Under the pieces are notes generated by a model. It saw only the letters and a program-made list of their open reading frames with translations, searched no databases and was not told the origin of the DNA. A DNA stretch of 25,383 nt, from the NCBI GenBank assembly GCA_900660155.1, contig CABFPE010000114.1:728468-753850 (forward strand), given 5' to 3'. This DNA is from Hofstenia miamia (lineage: Eukaryota > Xenacoelomorpha > Acoela > Hofsteniidae). The translations under genes and the position numbers were made by a program. This document shows positions 11,328 through 21,713 of the stretch, in pieces. How positions within the stretch are numbered: the first letter of the stretch is position 1; each line of letters starts with the position of its first letter.

Positions 11328-11363
<36 letters not shown>

Positions 11364-11364
11364 G
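11091..11364. repeat. TATATG / (TA)n microsatellite, about 270 bp
   Basis: An imperfect array of TATATG, TATATATG and TGTAAATA units. It is open in several frames on both strands and yields artefactual Tyr/Ile-rich translations of up to 148 codons (11023-11494), which are not genes. Arrays of this kind are prone to length change and to assembly error. Confidence 0.95.
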
Positions 11365-11458
11365 TTTGCAAGGCAAAGTTCATGCCAAGGTCAAATTGCG
11401 TGAAAAACAGGATATCAGAGCTAGAAGCAACTTATTGATAAAAATTTGGGAAGTGAAA

Positions 11459-11476
11459 TATCCAAATATTTGGATA
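11459..11476. repeat. Perfect 18-bp palindrome
   Basis: TATCCAAATATTTGGATA is its own reverse complement. Its CCAAATATTTGG core recurs at 11940-11951. Confidence 0.85.
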
Positions 11477-11938
11477 AAAATACGTTTTTTGTAAATACAA
11501 GCTGTTCAAATATTTGACAATTATAGTACTATTTAAAAACTAGCAATATAATATTTTTTATTCTAGTTATGCTAATAACCGACTTGTTAGCTCAAATCAA
11601 TTTACGAATACTTAAATTTTTAACGTATAGTGGCTAAAATTTTAAAAGCATATTTCGATAAAATTGATGCAATCCCACTTACCAAATTATTAAGAGTTGT
11701 AGTATGCGTTGAATTAAAATGTCGCCTTTTGTGAGTAATTGATGGCATCAGACCAATACATAATGACTATTGGTTCTATTAAGTATCTGTTTTAAATTTA
11801 TAAATAGTTAAACTTCTTGGAAAAAATTTACTCAGTTGCATAAATTCCATTGGCTTATGTTTGATAAGTTCTTGCAAATTTTTAAACTTAATAAAAATTT
11901 GAAAATTTGCAAAAATATTTGCGAAATGTTTGGAAACT

Positions 11939-11952
11939 GCCAAATATTTGGC
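11939..11952. repeat. Perfect 14-bp palindrome
   Basis: GCCAAATATTTGGC is its own reverse complement and shares its 12-bp core with the palindrome at 11459-11476. It is surrounded by imperfect AAATTTGC and ATATTTGCG relatives. Confidence 0.85.
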
Positions 11953-12883
11953 AAATTTACTGTAAAATTTAAGAGGTCTTTTGGAACTGGACATCGTGTG
12001 CAGATATTTTCACACTGTTTTTTTGAAGATGTAGCTTTTGATAAATATACGCATGGACCTCTGTCTTGCTATTAGTATAATAGAAGTTCACTTGAAAATG
12101 TGTAAAACAAAATAGACTAAGATAGCAGATTATAGTTGCTCTGGTAAACTCTCAATTGAGAAACGAAAAAAACATTATTCCCGAATTGTATATAACTTAC
12201 GGGGCAAACATAAACTCCTGTTTTAGCCGTTTAGATGTCGTCGAATAACATGCTATATTCTATAAGGAAAGAAGTCCCATTATAGTATTTTCTGACAGTC
12301 ATTTTAAATTTGAAAATGTTTTATTGCTGTCAAATTTACATGTTCTTTTTGAAATGTTTCTATCGAAATTGAATCGGCATTTAGATTTGTTCTAAATGTT
12401 TTAACGTTAATTTAAATTCTTTTTTTCTGTAAATGCCAATATAATAAAATTACATTTAACATTGAAACTTATATTTTTAAGAGCATGCTCTACGTTGCAC
12501 CTGCACCTTCTAAGTCTCAAAACTAAAAATAAATTGAAAAGAGCCATCAAATATGCAGCAATGATTTTCAATCTATCAAAAGCTTCAGCAGTGGAATTTT
12601 TTCACCAAAACTTTGAAAGAAGATTTCTTCCGGCAAGTGAATAAATTTTCTCAAAATGAAAATCATCCGCTCTTTAATGCAATTAACATCAAAGATCCTA
12701 CGTATCAGGGTTGTCTACGTATTTCATCAAATACAATATGCTGTGGAAATAAGAAAATGAGTTATTCTTTTGTGGGTGTAACTCGAAAATTCCTCACTTA
12801 TAATCCATTGTTGTAATTTTATATTTTTTGTGCATTTTAGACTTATTCCTTTTTATCATGTATTTGATACAGGAATTAAAGCA

Positions 12884-12905
12884 TTTATTATTATTATTAT
12901 TATTT
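12884..12905. repeat. (TTA)n microsatellite, left border of GC-rich island
   Basis: About seven TTA units. The same trinucleotide in the same orientation recurs at 13035-13049 on the other side of the island. Confidence 0.9.
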
Positions 12906-13034
12906 CTTACTTCGCACAGCTTCATACTGGTATTCCTCTCAGCTCGGGGAACTCACCAGTTCCCGAATTTTGATCCTGATCCGGTGGACACAAGCTGCGT
13001 AGCGGAGGTCTGCGCTCTCCGAGTGCTTTTCTAG
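12906..13034. repeat. GC-rich island framed by (TTA)n, probable dispersed short element
   Basis: About 125 bp with visibly higher G+C than its surroundings, with a sharp change at both edges and (TTA)n tracts on both sides. It contains short complementary pieces (GGGAACTCACCAGTTCCC is a hairpin with a 6-bp stem; AGCG...CGCT around 12995-13017). No Pol III A/B boxes, TIRs or coding frame were recognised. A trinucleotide tail on one side would suit a SINE or LINE 3' end; tails on both sides suggest insertion into, or tandem array with, a microsatellite. I cannot name the family. Confidence 0.5.
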
Positions 13035-13049
13035 TTATTATTATTATTA
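13035..13049. repeat. (TTA)n microsatellite, right border of GC-rich island
   Basis: Five TTA units directly after the island. Confidence 0.9.
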
Positions 13050-13416
13050 CTAGAGATCACTTTCCAGGATTTTTCTTATTTCCAATCCGAACTTTTGTAG
13101 AACCTAATTAGCAGTTTCTCTTAAAAGAGAATTGAAACCAAAATAAGAAGGAAGTTTCTTCAGCTATTTTAGCCTTAGTTATGTGGATTGTAACGTATCT
13201 AGAGCTATTTAAATATTAATATGTATCACGGGAAAATGTCTTTTACAAAACCCATATAAATTAAAATTTCATGAAAAGATTCGCAAATGACAGACACAGT
13301 GTTTATTCAACTAGTTTCTTTAATAACGTTCATTTCCTGATACTATTTTCTATATAACATTCAAAGTTTATGTTTATAATGTTCTAAAAATAAAAAACTA
13401 AAAACTTAAGTAGCTC
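13050..13416. other. A+T-rich DNA without a recognised gene
   Basis: No gene or repeat is seen between the GC-rich island and the inverted repeat, apart from a short palindrome TCTCTTAAAAGAGA near 13117. Confidence 0.5.
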
Positions 13417-13799
13417 TTTATTCTGTTTATCTTTGTACATTCTCTATGCTTACAGTCTGTAAATATTATTTACAATATATATACAAATAGTGTACATAAT
13501 ATATACAAACATATTTACAAATCTTATATATACAGATATGTACAAATAAAATAAACAAAGCTAAAACAATAATTAAAATAAACAACAAAAATTAATCAGT
13601 TAAAAGTAGGAAACAAAAAATGACATATTCTAATAATTTCGCCATATATTCAGTTTGTTCGAATATCCTAATTTGAATTGGTTGGCAAGCAGGTTTTGTA
13701 AATATGTTTGTATATATTATGTACACTATTTGTATATATATTGTAAATAATATTTACAGACTGTAAGCATAGAGAATGTACAAGGATAAACAGAATAAA
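13417..13799. repeat. Near-perfect inverted repeat, 105-bp arms, 173-bp spacer
   Basis: The left arm 13417-13521 and the reverse complement of the right arm 13695-13799 agree at 104 of 105 positions without gaps; the only difference is in TTTATCTTTGTAC versus TTTATCCTTGTAC. The arms include TACAGTCTGTAAATATTATT (13452-13471) and its complement. The spacer (13522-13694) has no coding frame. No target duplication is apparent outside the arms. Such identity implies a recent event or continued homogenisation. It may be a young fold-back transposon or a template-switch inverted duplication; if transcribed it would form a long hairpin RNA. Confidence 0.9.
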
Positions 13800-14233
13800 A
13801 AAACAATTTCATTACTATTGTAATATTTATTTAAAATAAACTAGAGGTCTTTCTGGAATGTTAGGATTGTCTGATTAACTCTGGAATTCTGTTTCGCTGA
13901 AAACTTTTTCACAATTTAGAATTCTAAGCATGATATCCGTATTTAAAGTCCACCAACTTATTATTTAATTAAAACTTTTATTGTATCCAAGAAAAATGCT
14001 AAAGAATATGGAAAGAACCTGCGGGCACTGACAGGTGTTCCTTTATGGAAATTCTTTCAAATGAATATAGGCTTATAGGAGGTGCTCTCAAAAAATCTAA
14101 ATTTTTTATACAGTTTTTTCTTTAAAGAATTTCTTTAAGAAAAGGTTTTCAGTACTTCTTAAATATGCATATTGCACTCTTAATGAAATAAAATTTAAAA
14201 TATTTTATCAAATTTACCATTTTTCGGATCCTA
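13800..14233. other. A+T-rich DNA without a recognised gene
   Basis: No gene, repeat or RNA is recognised here. Confidence 0.5.
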
Positions 14234-14510
14234 CACAATATTGGAATTTTCCCAATGACGTAATTGACAAAGTGGTTTCTTTGTTCAGCCGCCAATAGAA
14301 ATGGCTAAAATTGGGAAAATTAGGATTGGCAAGTGTAATAGCAGGCTATTTTTCTTAAGTAGACGAATAATGGAAATCAAATTAAAACCGTTTTTAGCTG
14401 ACTAAATGTCAGAGAAAATTGATACGCTCTTTCGTTATGATTGACACGTATTTGCGGATTATTTTGCCTGCAATTAAAGCAGAAATATATTATTTTCTAT
14501 GAAAATGCCT
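14234..14510. repeat. Left copy of a 277-bp sequence duplicated across an assembly gap
   Basis: It is identical, as far as I can read, to 14532-14808, and it ends exactly where the run of N begins. Within it, ATTTTCCCAAT and ATTGGGAAAAT form an 11-bp inverted pair about 60 bp apart. Two copies that touch the gap on both sides indicate two contig ends that overlap but were not merged. Confidence 0.9.
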
Positions 14511-14531
14511 NNNNNNNNNNNNNNNNNNNNN
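14511..14531. other. Assembly gap, 21 N
   Basis: Twenty-one undetermined bases. The flanking identical copies suggest that the gap has no real length and that the true locus is about 298 bp shorter. Confidence 0.98.
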
Positions 14532-14808
14532 CACAATATTGGAATTTTCCCAATGACGTAATTGACAAAGTGGTTTCTTTGTTCAGCCGCCAATAGAAAT
14601 GGCTAAAATTGGGAAAATTAGGATTGGCAAGTGTAATAGCAGGCTATTTTTCTTAAGTAGACGAATAATGGAAATCAAATTAAAACCGTTTTTAGCTGAC
14701 TAAATGTCAGAGAAAATTGATACGCTCTTTCGTTATGATTGACACGTATTTGCGGATTATTTTGCCTGCAATTAAAGCAGAAATATATTATTTTCTATGA
14801 AAATGCCT
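14532..14808. repeat. Right copy of the 277-bp gap-flanking duplication
   Basis: It begins immediately after the last N and repeats 14234-14510, after which unique sequence continues. It is most likely the same genomic segment entered twice. Confidence 0.9.
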
Positions 14809-15690
14809 CGCAAATTGATTAGTTGCGATTGTAATACACGCGTTTAGTATCAAGGACATGCTGGAATACAACGGATATTGGTAATTGATTATTCACCGTT
14901 AATCCAACGCTACATTATGTCGTATTAGTTAAAATTTCAAAATTTATATTTTACACGCAAGGATGTATATAGTTTAATGCATTGATTCACATCTATTCTG
15001 ATATTTCAAAGGTTGCTCTTGACATATCAATTCATAGTTTTATAATATTTGTCACTTGGAGGCATTTCCAATAATTTTGGCATTTAAATTCATAAAAAAG
15101 AAAATAGAATGAATAACAACGTATGAAGTTAGAGAATGGTAAAGTTTCACGGAGATTTGGTGCAGACTTGGACTTGCATTCATAGGTTTTCTTGACATAG
15201 ATATTAGATTATATCAATAATAATTCAAGGTTGGTATAGCAAAAAGAATATATCAGTTAAATAATAAAACTGATTGTAAAGAACTTCAATAAAAAAGCAT
15301 ATTAGATTTGCTGAATAAAAGAAAATTGTAATTATCACACACACGTATTCTGACAGATTAATTCGTCACTACATAAATTCTTGTCTCTCAAAAAGATTTT
15401 TAGTTTTTGAAGTAAATTACAAACAAAATTAACCGTGTTCATTTATATAGTATTTTTGGTTAACAGCTAATTGAAGCACAGTGCAAATTAATTTTTGAGC
15501 GTTAAAAAACAAAAAATATATGTATATCCAAAATTCAATTATAAATTTGAATTTATTTTTAAGAATTACCCTGGAATAAATGTGAATTTTACTGCTACAT
15601 GCATGTGTACGAGCTTTAATACTTTAAAGTATGGAAACTGTATAAACAATGAAATTTTTCTAGAAAGACACATTAATTTGCCCGACACTG
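14809..15690. other. A+T-rich DNA without a recognised gene
   Basis: The 91-codon frame at 15495-15770 (+) owes its last third to the TA/CATA microsatellite and has no recognisable domain. Nothing else is seen. Confidence 0.5.
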
Positions 15691-15744
15691 CATATATACA
15701 TATATACATACATATATATATATATATATACATGTGTATATATA
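15691..15744. repeat. (TA)n / CATA microsatellite
   Basis: Mixed CATATATA, CATA and TA units ending in TACATGTGTATATATA. Confidence 0.9.
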
Positions 15745-15871
15745 AATGGTTGCTTGACGTTAGAATATAACGGCTTCGACTTTAAATCATCGTAAGCATA
15801 AAAATAATGAGGTAATAAATTTACAATAAATACATTTATAAATTAATATTGCATGCACTTTTAAAATATAT

Positions 15872-16123
15872 TTATTGTTCAAATGCTTTGCTGTTTGTAA
15901 AATAGTTGATCTTTTTAGTTTCCTTAACGTATATAGCTATAGGATAGTTTGATTTTAGTTTTCTTCTCTTGCAGTATATTTCTGACCTTAGATACCCATT
16001 TAGATGTTCTTTTACTCTGGTTCCTAGATGTCTTTTAGTTTCTCCAATATATGATTTTTCACAATCATCACATTGGTGTTTATACATTAAGGAAGAACCT
16101 AATTGTTTTTTGTAATTCCTGAC
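15872..16123 (-). pseudogene. Penelope-like element, C-terminal GIY-YIG endonuclease fragment
   Basis: The frame is open from 16123 down to a stop at 15872-15874; an ATG at 16085-16087 lies inside it, but homology runs upstream of that codon, so the ATG is not a real start. It reads LGSSLMYKHQCDDCEKSYIG, then ETKRHLGTRVKEHL. Penelope-like and related GIY-YIG domains show L-x-S-S-[LIV]-V-Y-K-x-x-C-x-x-C-x-x-x-Y-I-G-x-T-x-R-x-L-x-x-R-x-x-E-H. The CxxC pair, YIG, both arginines and the EH are present. Further on, YVKETKKINYFTNSKAFEQ fits H-x-x-E-T-x-H-x-x-x-F-x-N-x-K-x-L-D. In the intact element this domain nicks target DNA for retrotransposition. The RT that should precede it is not readable, so this is a truncated, decayed copy. 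Confidence 0.8.
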
Positions 16124-19100
16124 TCACATTGCTCTATGTGTAAGACAGAATATTTACATTCTGTATAATTTAGCATCACAGTTAAGCAGACATTGAAGCT
16201 CTTGTGACATTGTTTTTCTTCCATTGAAAAGCACTAAAACCTTTCAAAGGCTTATTGGCATTAAAAATTACTGAAATAATGGCAAAAGTTTTTGAATCTG
16301 TTCAATCGTTTAAAACAGGTTTGTCTTCCAAATAAAATGAATCATCAATATATTTAAAAATGTTTAAGAGCTTCATTTCGTTTTCTGTACTTCAGAACGT
16401 TTTGCACATGCAAAGCTTGAATTTTAGAGATTACTCTAAATTCCTGTAAAGGAAGAGCAGTGATAATGCATTAAGTATAACAAGTCTCAAAAGAACTGTA
16501 AACTGGAGCAAGCAGATCGTGGGGATAATAAATCGTAAGAAGTTTTATAGTATACATTTACATGAAAGATAAACTTTTGAATTTATTTCATGCGTAAGTT
16601 ATAGCGAATCGGCTATAAAGTTAATGACTACTTTTAAGAACTTGCAGACAACAGTAAGAAAGTGCTAACGTAGGTACAGTTCAAATTTATATTATGAAGT
16701 CAATATTTCTTATGTTTATCGAAATGTATAATGTCGCTATAGTTGTTAACACGGGTAAAAATAAATATAGATTTGTCAGACATTATCTACACCAAACAAT
16801 AAATGTAAAATTTAAGAGGATGCGTTTTAATAAGCGCTTTCCAACAAAGAGAACAAAGAATTAATAAGTCAGGCTAAATTAATTCCTTCAGTACCACTGG
16901 TCATTAAATTTTGACGCCATTTAGGTTTCAAAATTTCTGCAGTACTTGACCAAACATGTGAATTTGGATAATGATTCAGTTTTGAAACTCTTAAAAACAG
17001 CTATATAAAGTTTGTGTATACACTAATTTGCTATTTTCCTTGATCAATATGGATCTGTACATATTTACTTAACCAAAATCTGGGTGTCATTGTCCCCACC
17101 ACGTGCATATCTTTCAACTCAACTTTTAAATTTATGTGGAAATACCAAATTATTGGATATTAGATTTGATTTAATATAACTCATAATTTATGTGAAATAT
17201 TGGCAGTACGCGTAATAGTGAATAATTAAGACAGCACCAAAATTGATGAATGACAAAAAGATAATTTAAAGCCGATAGATGGAAGGCAAGTCAACTGAAG
17301 TGAACGTAACGCGGCTTTTTACGTGTTTGAATGGAGATGTCGTGATTGGAAGAGAGACACGCTCCGCTTAACTCCTTTGAATGATACATTGTATTGATTG
17401 AAAATTAATATATCTTGGTGGACAGTTGAGAAGATGCCCAGCTGTCACTAATAATATTTAATTCAATTTATATTCTCAAACAGTCGTCAACACCATCTCC
17501 TCAGATAAAAACCATTCTTCTCTTCATTTAAATGAAGCTATAATAAAGCCCACTATGTTCACTAATCCACCATTGAATGAAGCCCATTATATTGATCTTG
17601 CAGATATAAAGCGGATTTAATCATAAGCTATATAGATTTTTGCCCCTAATCTCCTTAAGTAATTGATTAATTACAACAAGATTATAAACAGGGCTGAAAG
17701 GGAGACTTGATTGACAAAGGGGTGGGGGCATTGGTGATTCCCCACTGGGATAGATACGTTAGGTTAAGTAGCTAAGCAATTTAAAACTGTGAGACTAGAG
17801 TAGAGAAAAAATGGGAATTCACATGAAGCATGTTACAACAACATTAAAAAATATATGGTATTAAGTAGAGACTAATTACTCAACTGAAGAAGGTCAGGTT
17901 GACAACAATATCATACTAATTTAGAGCTAGTGTTAATAAACCAACATCAAGCTTACGAGCTAAATGAGAATTAGGATATTCTACCAAAAATTGCAATAAG
18001 AGCTGAAAGAGAAAGGTAGAAGAGATTTAGTAGGCAATCAAAAACCAAAGGCATTTCTTCTTGTAGATTTGAGAAGCAGTAAATGAAGACACTTTCATTA
18101 GAGTTTTTAAAAAGCTTGTATAATCTCCTAACTGAAAACAATGTCCATCTGAACTTTTTCAAGGTAGAAATAATTTTAAATAAATTTTTCATGAATGTAC
18201 ATGTGCAAGCAAGATTACTATTTCATCAAAATGAGACCAAAAATGCATTTATACACATTTTATATATCTATTAGATGAATGAGGTAATCGTTGAGAAAAC
18301 ATTAGACCAAAGTCAAACTTAATCACAGCTTACTTCAATAATCAGAGAGTACAGATATTCACACTAAGGCAAGAAGACTTTAACAATGGTACTCTAATAT
18401 TTACTACTGGAATGGTTTCTATTTTATATATAAATATATATATATATATATAATTTGCTACATCTCTCTATTTAAAAAGGGTATGTTTGAAAAATATTAT
18501 TAATGATGTTTCATCTAAATGAAATAAGAAAAAATTTATAGTATGATTCTACACTCTTGATGGGCTTCCTTTGCCGTCCCTGATTCGAAGTTCAAACGCA
18601 ATTATTCGAATTTCAACAATCGCTTTTCATTGCTAATTGTTGTTAATGCTTTTAAATAATTAAGATGCATATTAAGCTAAATGGATGGGAAAATTCTTCA
18701 TTCTACTTCTGGCCAAGAGCCTATAAAACATCACGAAATGATAGATTTTTCTTAATAACTATCACTTGTTTAGTCATATTAACATTGATTTTATTTTATC
18801 CTCTCCTCTTACAATCTTAAAATAAATGCTATATTTAATGAAAAATAAATTTCATTAAATGTTTTCAAATTTTAAATTTTACATTTTCCTTATCAAAATT
18901 ACTCAATTAAATGGGTCATGCCTTTAACGCGTCGGCGTCCAAACAAGTTATAATCAACCTAATGTACTTAACTAATTTTATTTAATTAGTTTAAATAAGC
19001 AAAAAGAATTAATTGAATTTAACGTGAAATTATGTTTAATGAGCAATTTGACGTATGCTTAAATAGCTATCAATTTTAGTCTGGTAATGTTTTTGCAGAT

Positions 19101-20647
19101 TTTTAGTGTCTCTTGATTAAAGAATTAATACCTCCAAGTTCAAAATGTTGAGTCTCATACTTCTAATGAATACACGAAGTAAGAGGTAATTGCTGCAATT
19201 TATAAAGAACTTATTCTTAGCTTGCAAAAGTAGGTGTGCGAAAAAAATGCATCTCGATATCCAGTTGTGAGAAGCTAGCACAATGATAATGTAAAACATT
19301 GGGTCACATGTACGAAGCCATTGGGAGCCCAATGTGCAGAAAAAAAATATAATCAAGCAACGATCCATAGTAGTGGAAGATTTTAGCATACGTTCAAAAC
19401 GTAATCAACGCCTGAAACAGCTCTACTAAGCACATTAAGAAACCTAATTAAAGTTCTAATTCTTGCAACTAACTAGTGAGCTATCTGATCTGTAAAAACA
19501 ATGAAATAAGATCTGACATGGGTTTTAGTTACTACAATATTTAAGGAATTTTAGAACATATTGGTGTCAATGCAACACAGATTCGATCAATTGAGGACTT
19601 TTCGTTATTCTAAAGTAGAGTGTATGGAGGTAACTATGAGGCAAAAATGAAGAATATCATTTCAAATGCCGAGAATGAAGTTGTCTGCAGCACCATTCAC
19701 TCTCCTCCATATCATGTTCTGTAATTGCATTCACTTGTACAATGTTTATTTCATTATTAATATTACTACATGGGGATAAATACATAAAATGGAATAATTT
19801 TATATATACTGCACATGCACATACATATATATTATAATTAGTATTTATTTATATATGCATTCAATTTGTATATGCTATTAATGAGTTTTATTGAATCTTT
19901 AGTCAGATATATTTTCACATCTGAAGTCAACTGAGTAAATCACTTCCTACAATGATTTGTCTCCCAATTCCTTCTCAAATATAATTTTGAATGCCATACA
20001 ACGAATTGATGTTGCATGTCAATTATGGGACGGCGCCACATATTAATACATTGATGACAGGCTGTGAAGAATATATAAAACTATACCCTCAAATTTATCA
20101 GCACTTTTGAAATATCCAAACCCACGAAGTATTAAAAAACTGTCCAATCCGTGAGGGATAGCTAACCCGCGTCCACCCTGGGAGAAGATATAATTTAAAG
20201 GTAGAAATTTATGTTTATGCTCTAAAATGAAGTGCTACAAGGCCTGGAATCTTAAAAATCAGCATGAGTGGTGACTCAGGACAGAACAGGTCAATCGCTT
20301 ACAAACTGAACAACAACTCCAATGTGCCGAAATTTCAACGTATATTTCGGACCATGTACATATAATTTTTTTCTTAGTGAGTACTGCATTCCGTTTGAAA
20401 GCAGTAGCAACAAGATGTGCAGTGCATATGCGTGTATAGTTGCATGTATGAGTTTTTGATACAACATTTAACAGGAATGCTTAACATTCATTTTGGAGTT
20501 ATATGGTAGATGAAATGTCTGATATTCACAAAATTACTGTATACAAATTATCAACAATCCATCCATGAAAAGCCAAATGTTGTGAATACATGATTTGGAT
20601 TGTTACAAAGTATACAATATGGCTTAGTGCTAAACTTTTTTCAATAG

Positions 20648-20650
<3 letters not shown>
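16124..20650. other. A+T-rich DNA without a recognised gene
   Basis: The right end of the Penelope-like copy probably lies near 16124-16400, where the minus strand shows FKYIDDSF at about 16334-16358. This is reminiscent of a YxDD RT motif but too close to the endonuclease. A TA tract lies at 18425-18452. Open frames at 17462-17620 (+), 17971-18274 (both strands) and 19117-19389 (-) carry no recognisable domain and are of chance length. A G+C-richer patch near 20140-20180 holds no tRNA-like or coding feature that I can support. Confidence 0.5.
18425..18452. repeat. (TA)n microsatellite
   Basis: A short TA run interrupted once by AAATA. Confidence 0.9.

Positions 20651-20679
<29 letters not shown>
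20651..20679. repeat. (TA)n microsatellite left of the MITE
   Basis: A TA run that ends exactly at the left end of the element at 20680. Confidence 0.9.
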
Positions 20680-20915
20680 CAGTCGTTCCCACATTAAATA
20701 AAGATTTATCTGATATTTCAGACAATGCTTAACTTTTCTACTTATGATGCTACATAGTGGTTATTTTCTAACTTTCTAATAAAATTCATGTTTGGTGGTA
20801 TTTGACTTACATTTTTAAATGATAATTAAAAACTACTTTGCTTATGTAGATGAAAACTTTGAAAAAAATAGAAAAAATGATTAAATTATGGGGTGACTAA
20901 TAAAGTGAGACCGGC

Positions 20916-20916
<1 letters not shown>
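20680..20916. mobile_element. Tc1/mariner-type MITE, 237 bp, inserted within (TA)n
   Basis: The left end begins CAGTCGTTCCCACATTA. The reverse complement of the right end begins AGCCGGTCTCACTTTATTA. Aligned from AG, 12 of 16 bases agree, and both look like decayed forms of one terminus of the type CAGTCGGTCTCACTTTA. Both outer sides are TA repeats, the obligatory TA target of the Tc1/mariner superfamily, though the microsatellite hides any exact TA duplication. The interior has no coding frame, so it must have been mobilised in trans. It is not obviously derived from the transposase relic at 6617-7188. Confidence 0.55.

Positions 20917-20985
<69 letters not shown>
20917..20985. repeat. (TA)n microsatellite between MITE and dispersed repeat
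   Basis: Nearly pure TA with one CATA interruption. It forms the 5' border of repeat copy A, and copy B at 24615 is likewise preceded by a TA tract. Confidence 0.9.
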
Positions 20986-20988
<3 letters not shown>

Positions 20989-20990
20989 AA

Positions 20991-21713
20991 TATAAATGTA
21001 TATACATTGCACACATCTATGAAAAGGTATATTTAAATATACTGAAAATTAACAACTATAATTATTATAATACATTTTTTAAAATTTTTATTAATATGAA
21101 TATATTAGTTCAGCTACATGTATGTGCATGCACATTGATTTCTAAGTAAATATTATCATTAATGTGTAGGAACATCTTCGGAAAAAGTTTAGTGGCATTA
21201 ACCGAATTAAGTGACCTCATTTGAAGTAGACATCCGCATTTTTAATGGCTCCTAGGGGAGCATTTCATACTATAGGCCACAGACAATTCCAAAGAATTTT
21301 TGCTAAAAGAAATTTCTGCAGCTGCTGGTGGTATAATTGCTTCCAACTAGCTATAATTTTATTTTTTTAATTATATTTCATATTTTTAAATTTGTTATTA
21401 GTTAGTAACATTTAACTAGATTGACTTAGCATGTAGGAGAATTTGAACACAGTAGCGCATTTTAGGGGCACAAAAAATGTTCCTCTTTCAAGTTAACAAC
21501 ATTGATTTTTTGGTAAAAAATATTATATTTTATAAAACAATTTAAAATCAAGATGATAAGAACTTATTTTTTGCAACATTTGAGAGATACTGGAGGGCGT
21601 CACCATTGAAATTTCGCTCTCAGAAACTCTTGATTTCACTAGTGTTTAAAAAATAGAACCAAATCGAGTCAGAATCAGTTAAAATAATTCACAAATTTTA
21701 CAAATTTTAAAAG
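20991..21713. repeat. Dispersed repeat, copy A
   Basis: It aligns without gaps to 24615-25034 over its first 420 bp (3 mismatches). It lacks 46 bp found in copy B after 21410, and then aligns to 25091-25383 (9 mismatches). The missing piece in copy A lies between CTAGA and TTAGA in copy B, so deletion through short homology is likely. Seven of the twelve mismatches fall in 30 bp (21584-21613). No protein frame, TIR or LTR was recognised. The right limit is set only by the window end in copy B, so the unit may be longer. Confidence 0.92.

Larger units (their letters stand above)
11365..12883. other. A+T-rich DNA with AAATATTTG palindromes
   Basis: Two perfect palindromes share a core: the 18-bp TATCCAAATATTTGGATA at 11459-11476 and the 14-bp GCCAAATATTTGGC at 11939-11952, with related half-sites between 11880 and 11960. 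Open frames at 11779-12075 overlap on both strands here because the sequence is self-complementary, not because it codes. The two overlapping frames at 12462-12816 (+) end in a stretch faintly like a LINE C-terminus, but not enough to call. Confidence 0.5.

Noticed and set aside
11023..11494. Overlapping Tyr/Ile/Met-rich frames on both strands, up to 148 codons
   Set aside because: They are translations of the TATATG microsatellite, which lacks stops in several frames at once.
11779..12075. Overlapping frames of 71 and 79 codons on opposite strands
   Set aside because: They overlap a self-complementary AAATATTTG-rich segment, and neither shows a domain or plausible codon use.
12462..12816. 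Two overlapping plus-strand frames possibly forming a LINE C-terminus
   Set aside because: Only a vague resemblance (R.SSN...GVTRKF...NPLL) to LINE C-terminal ends, with no RT blocks upstream.
14234..14808. True tandem duplication of 277 bp
   Set aside because: The copies are identical and end exactly at the N run, which fits unmerged contig overlap better than biology.
16334..16358. FKYIDDSF on the minus strand, like a YxDD reverse-transcriptase motif of the Penelope-like copy
   Set aside because: It is only about 85 residues upstream of the endonuclease instead of a few hundred, the flanking residues do not fit, and the frame stops soon after. It may be real with a large deletion but cannot be supported.
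17462..17620. 52-codon stop-free stretch with varied amino-acid composition, preceded by a CAG that could be a splice acceptor
   Set aside because: Many runs of this length are expected by chance here, and no homologous motif or partner exon is visible.
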